From NCBI RefSeq assembly GCF_018885305.1, contig NZ_CP076544.1:1612001-1676000 (forward strand): a stretch of DNA of 64,000 nucleotides, read 5' to 3'. Shown here in pieces: positions 23,569 through 32,765 of the stretch. Position numbers and translations under genes: made by a program. Each line of letters opens with the position of its first letter. The first letter of the stretch is position 1. Below the pieces are notes generated by a model. It did not search any database. It was given only the letters and a program-made list of their open reading frames with translations, and was not told the DNA's origin. The stretch is from Curtobacterium sp. L6-1 (lineage in GTDB: Bacteria > Actinomycetota > Actinomycetes > Actinomycetales > Microbacteriaceae).

Positions 23569-24519
23569 ATGAAGTTCTCCTCCTTCCAGAAGGTCGCCAC
23601 CGTCGGCGTCGTCGCCGGCCTGGTCGTCCTCGGCACCGCCGGGTGCAACCGCACGAGCAGCACCGGGGCGTCGGGCGGCGGCGACACGAAGGTCACGCTC
23701 GCCCTCTCCACGCTCAACAACCCGTTCTTCGTCGAGGTCCGCGACGGCGCCGAGGCCGAGGCCAAGAAGCAGGGCGTCACGCTCGACGTCGTCGACGCGC
23801 AGAACGACTCCGCGCAGCAGGCGAACCAGCTGCAGACCGCCTCGAGCGGCAGCACCGACGCCGTCATCGTCAACCCGGTCGACTCCGACGCCGCCGGCCC
23901 GAGCGTGACCGCGCTGAACAAGGCCGACATCCCCGTCATCGCCGTCGACCGCACCGTCAACGGCGCCGACGTCGACTCCTTCATCGCGAGCGACAACGTC
24001 GCCGGTGGCAAGCAGGCCGCCGACGACCTGGCCAAGGCCATCGGCGAGAAGGGCGAGATCCTCGTCCTGCAGGGCCAGGCGGGCACCTCGGCCAGCCGTG
24101 ACCGCGGCAAGGGCTTCGCCGAGGGCATCGCGGCGTACCCGGACATCACGGTCGTCGGCAAGCAGACCGCGAACTTCGACCGCGCCACCGCGCTCGACGT
24201 CACCACGAACCTGCTGCAGGCGCACCCGGACGTCGTCGGCGTCTTCGCCGAGAACGACGAGATGGCCCTCGGCGCCATCAAGGCCCTCGGGTCGAAGGCC
24301 GGCACCAGCGTCAAGGTCGCCGGGTTCGACGGCGAGGCCGACGGTCTCTCCGCCATCGAGGACGGCACGCTCAGCAGCACCGTCGCGCAGCAGCCCGCGA
24401 AGCTCGGCGCCCTCGCGGTCGACCAGGCGATCAAGGCCGCCTCGGGCAAGGCGAAGAAGACCGTCCAGGTGCCGGTCGTCTCGGTGACCAAGAGCAACGT
24501 CGGCGACTTCACCAAGTGA
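23569..24519 (+). CDS. rbsB: Ribose-binding lipoprotein
   Basis: The 316-aa protein has a lipoprotein signal (KVATVGVVAGLVVLGTAGC, lipid-modified Cys26), anchoring the binding protein outside the membrane as expected in a Gram-positive. The mature part is a type I periplasmic-binding fold: STLNNPFFVEVRDGAE, VIVNPVDSDAAGPSV, IPVIAVDRTVNGA, SFIASDNVAGGKQAA, GVFAENDEMALGAIKAL, all close to RbsB. A strong ribosome site (AAAGGAA) precedes the ATG. It overlaps rbsK by 4 bp. Confidence 0.95.
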   Translation: MKFSSFQKVATVGVVAGLVVLGTAGCNRTSSTGASGGGDTKVTLALSTLNNPFFVEVRDGAEAEAKKQGVTLDVVDAQNDSAQQANQLQTASSGSTDAVIVNPVDSDAAGPSVTALNKADIPVIAVDRTVNGADVDSFIASDNVAGGKQAADDLAKAIGEKGEILVLQGQAGTSASRDRGKGFAEGIAAYPDITVVGKQTANFDRATALDVTTNLLQAHPDVVGVFAENDEMALGAIKALGSKAGTSVKVAGFDGEADGLSAIEDGTLSSTVAQQPAKLGALAVDQAIKAASGKAKKTVQVPVVSVTKSNVGDFTK

Positions 24520-25457
24520 GCCGCGCCACCGGAACCGTGGTCGTCGTGGGTTCGCTCAACGTCGACCAGGTCGTGACCGTCGAGCGACACCCGTCGCCCG
24601 GCGAGACCGTCGTCGCGACCTCCATGACCCTGCTGCCCGGCGGCAAGGGCGCCAACCAGGCCGTGGCGGCCGCCCGTCGGGGTGCCGCCACGACCATGGT
24701 GGGGAGCGTCGGACGCGACGGGTCGGCGGAGGTCGCCACGAGCCTCCTGGCCGACAGCGGCGTCGACGTCACCCACGTCCGCGCCGTCGACCTGCCCACC
24801 GGGCTGGCGACCGTCACCGTCGACCGGAGCGGCGAGAACACCATCGTCGTCGTCCCGGGCGCCAACGGCGCGACCGGCCGGGAGGCCCTCCTCGCCTCCG
24901 CCACGGTCGTCGCGTCGGCCGCGGTCGTCGTCCTGCAGGGCGAGATCCCGGCGGACGGCATCGCCGCCGCCGCGGGACTCGCCACCGGGCGGGTGCTGCT
25001 CAACCTGGCACCCGTCGTGCCGGTCGACCCGGCGGTCGTCCTGACCGCCGACCCGCTCGTCGTCAACGAGCACGAGGCAGCGCTCGTCCTCGCGCAGCTC
25101 GACCCCGGTGCCGTGGTGCCGACGGACGAGCCCGCGCTCGTCGACGCGCTGCGGGCGCTCGGTGTGCGGAGCGTCGTGGTGACGCTCGGCGCACGCGGGG
25201 CCCTCGTCGCCGAGGGGTCGGCGGAGATCGTCGCGGTCCCCTCCCCCCGGGTGACGGCGGTCGACTCGTCGGGTGCGGGTGACGCGTTCGTCGGAGCGCT
25301 CGCGGCCGGCCTCGCCGCGGGGGACGGCCTGCTCGACGCCGCGCGGCAGGCGGTCCGGGTCGGGGCGTTCGCCGTGCAGGGCGCCGGGACGCAGCCCTCG
25401 TACCCGCGGCTGGACGACGTGCTGCCGTCGGTCGACGCGGCGGGGAGCCCGTCGTGA
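24516..25457 (+). CDS. rbsK: Ribokinase
   Basis: The 313-aa PfkB-family kinase phosphorylates D-ribose to ribose-5-phosphate. GSLNVDQVVTVERHPSPGET and GGKGANQAVAAARRG form the sugar site, and DSSGAGDAFVGAL near the C-terminus carries the catalytic Asp and anion hole. The GTG start overlaps the rbsB stop (GTGA), giving translational coupling. The same overlap joins it to rbsD. Confidence 0.95.
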   Translation: MSRATGTVVVVGSLNVDQVVTVERHPSPGETVVATSMTLLPGGKGANQAVAAARRGAATTMVGSVGRDGSAEVATSLLADSGVDVTHVRAVDLPTGLATVTVDRSGENTIVVVPGANGATGREALLASATVVASAAVVVLQGEIPADGIAAAAGLATGRVLLNLAPVVPVDPAVVLTADPLVVNEHEAALVLAQLDPGAVVPTDEPALVDALRALGVRSVVVTLGARGALVAEGSAEIVAVPSPRVTAVDSSGAGDAFVGALAAGLAAGDGLLDAARQAVRVGAFAVQGAGTQPSYPRLDDVLPSVDAAGSPS

Positions 25458-25837
25458 AGAAGGGCGGCATCCTCAACGCCGAGTTGAACGCGGGCCTCAG
25501 TCGGCTCGGGCACGGGGACCTGGTCGTCGTCGCGGACTGCGGGCTGCCGATCCCGCCCGGGGTGCCGGTCGTGGACCTCGCGCTCGTGCACGGGGTGCCG
25601 CGGTTCGTCGACGTGCTCGACGCGCTGCTCGGCGACGCGGTGTTCCAGGAGTGCATCGCGGCGACCGAGGCGACCGGGACCGCGGCGGCGGGGTGGCTCG
25701 ACGAGCGCTTCCCGGCACGACGCACGGTGTCCCACGAGGACCTGAAGACCATGTCGGCGGACGCCCGGTTGTTCGTCCGGACCGGTGAGGCGACGGCGTT
25801 CGCCAACGCGGTCCTCGTCTGCGGGGTGCCGTTCTGA
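25454..25837 (+). CDS. rbsD: D-ribose pyranase
   Basis: The 127-aa protein begins (GTG) KKGGILNAELNAGLSRLGHG and converts beta-pyranose ribose to the furanose form used by ribokinase. The catalytic residues of the family are in place: His20 (GLSRLGH) and Asp28 (VVVADCG). The C-terminal RTGEATAFANAVLVCGVPF is the usual ending. It is coupled to rbsK by a GTGA overlap. The first unit of a 17-bp tandem array begins exactly at its stop codon. Confidence 0.95.
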   Translation: MKKGGILNAELNAGLSRLGHGDLVVVADCGLPIPPGVPVVDLALVHGVPRFVDVLDALLGDAVFQECIAATEATGTAAAGWLDERFPARRTVSHEDLKTMSADARLFVRTGEATAFANAVLVCGVPF

Positions 25838-25919
25838 CGGTCGCGCGGTCCTGACGGTCGCGCGGTCCTGACGGTCGCGCGGTCCTGACGGTCGCGCGGT
25901 CCTGACGGTCGCGCGGTCC
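25835..25919 (+). repeat. Five perfect 17-bp tandem repeats after rbsD
   Basis: The unit TGACGGTCGCGCGGTCC occurs five times without change, starting with the rbsD stop codon TGA. Each unit carries a TGA, and because 17 is not a multiple of three the stops appear in all three frames. It is followed by a two-copy GGGCACGACCGGT repeat (25934-25965). The rest of the 243-bp gap to the ABC exporter shows no clear promoter. Confidence 0.97.
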
Positions 25920-26080
25920 TGCGCGACCACGTCGGGCACGACCGGTGGGACGGGCACGACCGGTCTCCGTGGTTCCACGGATCCGGCAGCGGCGGCGGCG
26001 GGGCTACTGTTGCGGAACCGGCCGGGGGGACGCCGGTCTCTCCGGAGCCAGCAGATCGCAGAGGGAAGCGCCGAGCAACG

Positions 26081-29000
26081 ATGAACCTGCAGTCGCTGCT
26101 GTTCCGTCGGTCGCTCGTCCGGTGGCGCTTCCTGGTGCCCCTCGTCCTCGTGCTCGCCGCCCTGACCGCGGTACCGCTCCTGCTCGCCGGCACCGCCGAC
26201 ACCGCAACCGCCGCGGGCTCCGCCGCCTTCGTGCAGGACCGACCCGCACGGGCAGGCGCGATCCGCGTCCAGGAGGACCTCGACCGGACGAGCACCACGC
26301 AGGCACGCGCCGTGACGACGGCGATCACGCGCCACTTCCCGGACGGCCTGGTCGACGTCACCTGGGCGGCGCACACGTCGACGGACCTCCCGGACGGCCG
26401 TGCCCTCGACGTCGCAGCGGTCCCCGACCTCCCCCGCGTGGCACGGCTCACCGCCGGCACGTGGGACGGCACGGCCACCGGTGCGGACGTCGCGGGGACG
26501 CTCCAGCAGGACGCCGCCCGTCGGCTCGGGGTGTCCGTCGGCAGCACGGTCACGGTCGGCGACCCCGGTGACCCGGTGGTCGTCCGCGTGGTCGGGACCT
26601 GGCGGGCCGACGACCCGGGCGCGGCCCGGTGGTTCGGTGCCGCGGACGTCGGCTCCGGTCGGGACGGCGCCGAGGTCGGTCCCCTGGTCGTGGCGGCGCA
26701 CGACCTCGACGTCGTGCCCGGGCCGGCGACCGCCACGTGGACCGTCTCCCCGTCGGGAGCACGGCTCACCCCGGCGGACGTCGGGGCGGTCCGCCAGGGC
26801 ATCGCCGCGGTCCGGACGGCGTCGTCCGGCGGGAGCTCCGTGCTGGCGGGCGCCGACCTCGCCGGGACGCTCGACACCACGCTCGTCGACCTGCAGGCCG
26901 CGGACCGGACCGCCGCGGCCGTCGTCGACGTGGCACTGACGGTGGTGGCCGTGGTCGGCACACTGACCGTCGCCCTGCTCGCCACCCTCGTCGCACGGTC
27001 CCGCGCGGACGAGGACCGGCTGCTGACCGCACGTGGCGCGTCCACCGCGCAACGGCTCTGGTGGGCGGTGGCCGAGGGGCTCGGTGTGGGCGTCCTCGGA
27101 GCGGTGACCGGGGTCGCGGTGCGGGTCGTGTCGGGCGTCGTCACGGTCGACGGCCCGGGCCCCGCGCAGGTCGCCCGGGTGCTCGTCGTCGCCGCCGCGG
27201 TCGTGTCGGTCGCCGTGGTGTCGAGCGGCGGAGCGGCCGTCCGCGCCGGGCGGCGCGACCGGACCGGCCGGACCGACCGGTGGGCCGCCGCCCCGGCGGT
27301 CCTCCTCACCGCCGGCGCGGGCTTCGCGGTCTGGCGGCTCTCGTCCGGCGGGGCGCCCGTGCGGGTCACCGACGGTGGCGTCGTCCTCGACCCGGTCGCG
27401 TCGGCCGCGCCCGTCGCCGTCGTGCTCGCCTGCGCGACGGTGGCCGTCCTGCTGGTCCTCGTCGCCTCCCGGGTCGCGGCGCGCGCCGTCCGCCGCACGG
27501 GCCGGCTGCTCCCCGCGCTGACGGTGCGCCGGCTGGCACGGGGGTGGTCCGCGGTCTCCCCCGTCGTGGTGACCGTCGTGGTCGCCGTGTCCACGGGCGG
27601 GTTCGCCGCCGGGTTCGCCGCGACGAGCACCGCGGCCGAGCAGGCCACCGCGACGAGCGTCGTGGGCCCACCGGTGCGCGTCCTCGCCGACGGGGACGCC
27701 GTCGTCTCCGGGGACACCCCCGACCAGGACCTCGACGACCGACCGGCCGGCGCGACCACGGTGACCCCGGTGCTGACCGACAGCGTCCGGACCGGCGGCA
27801 CCGACGTCCCCCTCGTCGCTGTCCCGCGGAGCGCCGTCGCCCTCGCCGTCCCGTCCCTCGACGCCCGCACCGCTGCGGCCCTCCGGCGCGACCGCGCCGG
27901 CGTCCCGGTGCCGCGTGGCGCATCCCGCGTCGCGGTCGACGTCCGCAGTGCCGTGCCGACGCTGGCCGGTGCCGCCCGTCCCGACGCCGCGGGGTCCCTC
28001 CGCTTCACCCTGTGGGTCGGTGACGGGGACGGTGTCGTCCGGTCGCTCGCGCTGGCCGGTGCCGACGGCGGACGTGTGCCGACGGGGACCGGTGCGACGC
28101 TGTCCACGACCCTCCCGCCTGGTGCACACCGCTGGCGCGCCCTGGCGGTCGTGCCGGACCTGACCTTCTCCACCCGGCCGACCGACGCCGACCCGGGGTA
28201 CGGCACCGCCCGCCTGCGCGTCGCGGTCGACGCGGCCCTGCGCGGCGTGGACGGCGCCACCGGCAACGCCGTGGTCGAGGACCTGGCCGACGCACCGGCG
28301 CTCCGGTTCGGTGCGCCGCCCGCCGCCGGACGACTCCCGGTCGTCGTGAGCGCTGCGACGGCGGGCGTGCTCGGGGCGCACGTCGGGACCGGTCTGGACC
28401 TCGCCCTCGCCTCGACGAGCGCGACCGTGCGGGCGCGGGTCGTCGCCGTCGTGCCCCGCGTCGCCGGCACGGCCGCACGGGCGGGGATCGTCGCCGACCT
28501 GCCGTCCCTGACCGACGCGTCGGTGCTCGGTGGCGGCGCCGTCCGCGGGACACCCGGCACCGCTCCCCGCGTCGACGAGACCTGGATCACGAGCTCCGAC
28601 GTCGCAGCCACGACCGCGGCCGTCGAACGGTCGCTCCCGACGTCGGGCAGCGTCGTCGCGGCCTCCGCGGCCTCGGCGGTGGGCGTGGTCGACGCGGCAC
28701 GCGCGGTCCTGGCGGGCGTCGCGGCACTCGCCGCGGTGCTGGCGGCGCTCGTGGTCGTGGCGGTGGCCGTCGTGACCAGCCGGACCGCACCGACCACGGT
28801 CCTCCGGTCCCTCGGGGTGCGACCGCGCCCGGCCGCGACGGCACGTGCGGCGGAGGTCGCCGTACCCGCCCTCGCGGCGCTCCTGCTCGGTCTCGTCGGT
28901 GCGGTGGCCGTGGTCGCGGCGACCGCCGGGCCGTTCGCCCTCGGCGCGGTACCGACGTCGCTCGGACTCGTGGACGTGGTCCCGTCGGCCGCCGTCGGTG

Positions 29001-29113
29001 ACGTGCTCCTGGTACCGGCCGCGCTGGCCGTCGTGACGGCGGTGACCGCCGCCGTCGCCGCGTCGGCCGTCCGACGACGGGTGGCGCGCACGACCGACGG
29101 CGTGGACCGGTGA
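26081..29113 (+). CDS. Large FtsX-type ABC exporter permease (first of pair)
   Basis: The 1010-aa membrane protein begins MNLQSLLFRRSLVRWRFLVP with a first transmembrane segment and a large extracytoplasmic domain (about 40-285). The helices and cytoplasmic loop of an FtsX domain follow (VVAVVGTLTVALLATLVARS, DEDRLLTARGAS). A second extracytoplasmic domain (about 520-880) and a terminal bundle of helices come after. The layout matches the eight- to ten-TM lipoprotein-exporter-like or antimicrobial-peptide exporter permeases of actinobacteria. It is the first of four overlapping genes with a second permease and two ATPases. The substrate is unknown. Confidence 0.82.
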   Translation: MNLQSLLFRRSLVRWRFLVPLVLVLAALTAVPLLLAGTADTATAAGSAAFVQDRPARAGAIRVQEDLDRTSTTQARAVTTAITRHFPDGLVDVTWAAHTSTDLPDGRALDVAAVPDLPRVARLTAGTWDGTATGADVAGTLQQDAARRLGVSVGSTVTVGDPGDPVVVRVVGTWRADDPGAARWFGAADVGSGRDGAEVGPLVVAAHDLDVVPGPATATWTVSPSGARLTPADVGAVRQGIAAVRTASSGGSSVLAGADLAGTLDTTLVDLQAADRTAAAVVDVALTVVAVVGTLTVALLATLVARSRADEDRLLTARGASTAQRLWWAVAEGLGVGVLGAVTGVAVRVVSGVVTVDGPGPAQVARVLVVAAAVVSVAVVSSGGAAVRAGRRDRTGRTDRWAAAPAVLLTAGAGFAVWRLSSGGAPVRVTDGGVVLDPVASAAPVAVVLACATVAVLLVLVASRVAARAVRRTGRLLPALTVRRLARGWSAVSPVVVTVVVAVSTGGFAAGFAATSTAAEQATATSVVGPPVRVLADGDAVVSGDTPDQDLDDRPAGATTVTPVLTDSVRTGGTDVPLVAVPRSAVALAVPSLDARTAAALRRDRAGVPVPRGASRVAVDVRSAVPTLAGAARPDAAGSLRFTLWVGDGDGVVRSLALAGADGGRVPTGTGATLSTTLPPGAHRWRALAVVPDLTFSTRPTDADPGYGTARLRVAVDAALRGVDGATGNAVVEDLADAPALRFGAPPAAGRLPVVVSAATAGVLGAHVGTGLDLALASTSATVRARVVAVVPRVAGTAARAGIVADLPSLTDASVLGGGAVRGTPGTAPRVDETWITSSDVAATTAAVERSLPTSGSVVAASAASAVGVVDAARAVLAGVAALAAVLAALVVVAVAVVTSRTAPTTVLRSLGVRPRPAATARAAEVAVPALAALLLGLVGAVAVVAATAGPFALGAVPTSLGLVDVVPSAAVGDVLLVPAALAVVTAVTAAVAASAVRRRVARTTDGVDR

Positions 29114-31869
29114 CGGCCGCCGTCTGGAGGACCGTGGTGCGCATCCTCCGCGTCCACCGTCAGCCGCTGCTCGCCATCGCGGTCGTGACGCTCGTCGGGG
29201 CCTTCGTGGCGGGGACCGCCCTGCCCGTGCTCGACGCCCTCGCGGGTGCCGGCACCCGGGCCGACCTGCACCGAGCCACGGACCGCGAGCGGGACCTCGA
29301 GGCGACGTTCACCGTCGTCCCGCCGGACGGGCTCGGCGGCGACCCGCAGCAGGCGTTCGACGGCGTCGCCGGGGACCTGGCCGCGGTGCACGACCGCATG
29401 CCGGTCGGTCTGCGAGCAGCGACGGGACGCGGAGCCTGGGTGGCGACGACCCCGTTCGCCGCGCTCGAGGCGGTGCCGTCGAGGGTCCCGGCGTCCGTGG
29501 CGCTCGCCTCCGACCCCGACGCCCTGCAGCGGGTGCGGTTCGTGCACGGCCGTGCCCCGTCCCCGACGACGGACAGCAGCACCATCGAGGTGACCGTCTC
29601 GGAACGCGTCGCCGCGGCCATCGGGTGGCGCGTCGGTGAGGCACGGGTCGCGAAGGGGCCGTCCGGCAGGACCACGCTGGAGCTGACCGGCATCTACGCG
29701 GCCCGGGACCCGCACGATCCGGCGTGGGGGCACACGCCGACGACGCTCCGGCCGTCGGCGACCGGGACGAGCGACGGCGGGACGGGGTACGCGGGCACCG
29801 CGTACACGGCACCCGGTTCGTTCGCCGCGGTGGTCGGCAGCGGCCGGGTCACGCTCGGTCGCGCCTGGTTCCCCCTCGAGCAGGCGGCGGTCACCGCGGC
29901 GTCGCGGCCCGGGCTCGTCGCCGACACCCGACGGTTCCTGTCCACCCGGCACCCGCTCCCGGTGACCGCTGCCGGCAGCACGGTCTTCACCACCGACCTG
30001 CCGGAGGTGCTGGACGCCTCCGTCGCCCGGGACGCCACGCTCCGGACTCTCGCCGCAGCGCTCGGCTCCGGGCCCGCCGGCGCCGTCGTCGCACTCCAGT
30101 TCCTGCTCGCTGCCCTGCTCCTCCGACGCGCCCGACCGCAGCTCCTGCTCCTCGGGGCCCGAGGTGCGCGACCCGCGACGGTCCGGGCGATCGCCACGGC
30201 GCTCGTCCTCCCGGCCGCGGTGCCGGGTGCGGTCGCGGGCGGCGCGCTGGCCGCCATCGTGTCGGCGGCACTCCCCGGCGAGGTACCGGGCGGGCCGACG
30301 ACGAGCGTCGTGGCCGCGGTGCTCGCAGCCCTCGTCTCCTGCGCGGCCGTCGCGGTCGGCTCCCCCGTCGCCCGCCTGCGGGCACCGTCGTCACGGCTGC
30401 GGTGGACCGGCGCCGGCGTGGTCGTCGCGGTGACCGTCGCCTCCGTGGCCGTCACGCTGCGCGGTGGGCTCGACACGGCGGCCCCCGGCGGGGCGGTCGA
30501 CCCCGTGGCCGCCGTCCTCCCCGTGGCGCTGGCGAGCTGCGGGGCGCTGCTCGCCGTCCGGGTGCTGCCGGTGGTGACGCGCGCGGTCACCGAGCGCGGT
30601 CGCCGCGGACGTGGGCTCGGTGTGTTCCTCGGCGGGGCTGCGGCGTCCCGGTCGGGTCCGGGGCGCGCGGTGCCGCTCGCGGTCGCCGTGATCGGGCTGG
30701 TCGTGGCGCTGTTCGCGACGGTGGTCGGCAGCACGCTCGAGCACGGCGTGTCCGACGCGGCCCGTCGATCGGTTGCCGCGGACGTCTCGGTCGCCGCTCC
30801 TGGGTTGGACGTCGACGACGTCCGGCGCATCCGCGCGGTCCACGGCGTCGGCGACGCCGTCGGTGTCGCGACGACCGACGAGGTCACCTTCGACACCGCC
30901 CACGGCAGTGTCTCCGCGGTCGTGCTCGTCGCCGACACCGCCGCGCTCCGCCGGGTGCAGGCCGGTGTCCCCGGTGCCCTGCCGGCCCAGGAGGCCCGTC
31001 ACCGGTCCGCCGGTCGCGCCGTGCCCGTCGTCGTGTCGCGGTCCCTCCTCGACGCCACGGGTCGGTCCTCCGAGGTGCTGTCCACCCCGACCCGTGTGGT
31101 CGCCGTCGGGTCCGACGTCGTCCCGTTCACCGGCGCGCGACGGTGGGTGCTCGTGGACGACCGCGACGCGGACGCCGTCACGGACACCGGCAGCGTCGAC
31201 CGGGTGCTGGTACGCGTGACCGACGGCGCCGACACGTCGGCCGTGGCCACCGCGCTCCGGCGGGCCGCCCCGGGTGCGCGGGTCACCGTCGCGTCGGACG
31301 TCGAGCGCGCCCTCCGCGCCGACCCGCGGATCCCCGGCGCCCGTGCCGTCGCCGCCGTCGCTGCCGGACTGGGCGGGCTGTTCGGTGTCGGGGCGCTCCT
31401 GGTCGACGCGGTCCTCACCGCACCGGCACGACGACGACGCTCCGCGCTCCTCGACGTGCTCGGCCTGGGACGCCGCCGGGCCGGACGCGTCACGGCGGTG
31501 GAGAGCCTGCCGACGGTGGTCGCGGTCCCGGTGACGTCCGCCCTCGTCGCGGCCGCGGTGGTCGCCCTGACGCTGCCGGCGGCCGACCTCCGGTCCTTCA
31601 CGGGTGGCTCGGTCCGGCCGGCGGTGGCCGTCGACCCGGGGCTGCTCGCGGTCGTCCTCGCGGTCACGGTGGTGTCCCTGGCCGGCGTCCTCGCCGTCAC
31701 GGTGCGCCTGTCGCTGCCGGGCCGCACCGGTCCTCCCGGCGCGGCCCGGTCGACGACGACCACGCCCAGGCCCACGCCGAGGTCGGGAGCCACGACCGGG
31801 GCCACGACCGGGTCCACGTCCGACGATCCGCCGGGTGCTCCGCGCACCAGGAACAGGGAGAACCGATGA
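29110..31869 (+). CDS. Large FtsX-type ABC exporter permease (second of pair)
   Basis: The 919-aa membrane protein starts (GTG) TAAVWRTVVRILRVHRQPLL and overlaps the previous permease by 4 bp. Same plan: first TM near the N-terminus, a large outer domain (about 45-300), central FtsX helices with LLLLGARGARPATVRAIATA, a second outer domain (about 550-750) and C-terminal helices (SALLDVLGLGRRRAGRV is a typical FtsX cytoplasmic loop). The Thr/Pro-rich tail (TTTPRPTPRSGATT) is low-complexity. It probably forms a heterodimeric channel with the upstream permease. Coupled to the first ATPase by an ATGA overlap. Confidence 0.82.
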   Translation: MTAAVWRTVVRILRVHRQPLLAIAVVTLVGAFVAGTALPVLDALAGAGTRADLHRATDRERDLEATFTVVPPDGLGGDPQQAFDGVAGDLAAVHDRMPVGLRAATGRGAWVATTPFAALEAVPSRVPASVALASDPDALQRVRFVHGRAPSPTTDSSTIEVTVSERVAAAIGWRVGEARVAKGPSGRTTLELTGIYAARDPHDPAWGHTPTTLRPSATGTSDGGTGYAGTAYTAPGSFAAVVGSGRVTLGRAWFPLEQAAVTAASRPGLVADTRRFLSTRHPLPVTAAGSTVFTTDLPEVLDASVARDATLRTLAAALGSGPAGAVVALQFLLAALLLRRARPQLLLLGARGARPATVRAIATALVLPAAVPGAVAGGALAAIVSAALPGEVPGGPTTSVVAAVLAALVSCAAVAVGSPVARLRAPSSRLRWTGAGVVVAVTVASVAVTLRGGLDTAAPGGAVDPVAAVLPVALASCGALLAVRVLPVVTRAVTERGRRGRGLGVFLGGAAASRSGPGRAVPLAVAVIGLVVALFATVVGSTLEHGVSDAARRSVAADVSVAAPGLDVDDVRRIRAVHGVGDAVGVATTDEVTFDTAHGSVSAVVLVADTAALRRVQAGVPGALPAQEARHRSAGRAVPVVVSRSLLDATGRSSEVLSTPTRVVAVGSDVVPFTGARRWVLVDDRDADAVTDTGSVDRVLVRVTDGADTSAVATALRRAAPGARVTVASDVERALRADPRIPGARAVAAVAAGLGGLFGVGALLVDAVLTAPARRRRSALLDVLGLGRRRAGRVTAVESLPTVVAVPVTSALVAAAVVALTLPAADLRSFTGGSVRPAVAVDPGLLAVVLAVTVVSLAGVLAVTVRLSLPGRTGPPGAARSTTTTPRPTPRSGATTGATTGSTSDDPPGAPRTRNRENR

Positions 31870-32765
31870 GCACGACCACCAGCAGCGTCGGCACCGACAC
31901 CGCCGACGTCGTCTGCCGCGACCTGGTCCGCATCTTCCGGACGCGCGACGTCGAGGTACAGGCCCTCCAGGGGCTCAACCTCGTCGTGCGCCCCGGCGAG
32001 ATGGTCGCCGTCGTCGGGGCCTCGGGCAGCGGCAAGTCCACCCTGCTGACGATCCTCTCCGGGTTGGACGCGCCGTCGGCCGGCCAGGCGGTGGTCGCCG
32101 GCGTCGACGTCGGGACGCTCACGGCGCGGAGCCGGACCGCGTTCCACCGCAGGAGCGTCGGCTTCGTGTGGCAGCAGACGGCACGCAACCTCATCGCCTA
32201 CCTCACCGTCCGGCAGAACGTCGCGGCGGTGCTCACGGTCGCGGGTGTCCGTGGTCGCCCGCGGCGCGAACGGACCGAGGAGGTCCTCGACCTCGTCGGG
32301 ATGCGTGCGCACGGCGACCGGCTGCCCGGGGAGCTGCCGGGCGGCCTGCAGCAGCTCGCCGCCGTGGCCGTCGCCCTCGCGAACCGCCCCCGGGTGCTCC
32401 TCGCGGACGAACCGACGGGTGCGCTCGACCAGGAGACCGCGACCGCCGTGCTGTCGGCGATGCGCGCCGTGAACGAACACGAGGGGGTCACCGTGCTCAT
32501 CGTCACCCACGACCAGGACGTGGCCGAGCAGGTCCGCCGGACGGTCCGGATCCGGGACGGCCGCACGTCGACCGAGACCATCCGCGACGACGCGGGCCGC
32601 GCCTCCGGGGAGGAGTTCGCCGTGATCGACGACGCCGGGCGTCTCCAGTTGCCCGAGTCGTTCCAGGCCGCGCTGGGCCTGCGCGACCTGGTCCGGCTGA
32701 CGCTCGAGGACGACCACGTCGCCGTCCACCGGGGCGACGCCGGGACGACGGGAGGCGCACGGTGA
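31866..32765 (+). CDS. ABC ATPase with degenerate signature and AbrB-like tail
   Basis: The 299-aa protein has Walker A GASGSGKST (51-59), Q-loop FVWQQ, Walker B LLADEPTGALD with catalytic Glu182, and H-loop His215 (IVTHDQD). The signature, however, reads LPGGLQQLA (157-165) instead of LSGGQQQR. After the ATPase core, residues 258-290 (GRLQLPESFQAALGLRDLVR and on) look like a SpoVT/AbrB swapped-hairpin strand pattern, an unusual tail for an ABC subunit. It is between the permeases and a second ATPase, with which it overlaps by 4 bp, so the working ATPase is probably a heterodimer. Confidence 0.85.
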   Translation: MSTTTSSVGTDTADVVCRDLVRIFRTRDVEVQALQGLNLVVRPGEMVAVVGASGSGKSTLLTILSGLDAPSAGQAVVAGVDVGTLTARSRTAFHRRSVGFVWQQTARNLIAYLTVRQNVAAVLTVAGVRGRPRRERTEEVLDLVGMRAHGDRLPGELPGGLQQLAAVAVALANRPRVLLADEPTGALDQETATAVLSAMRAVNEHEGVTVLIVTHDQDVAEQVRRTVRIRDGRTSTETIRDDAGRASGEEFAVIDDAGRLQLPESFQAALGLRDLVRLTLEDDHVAVHRGDAGTTGGAR

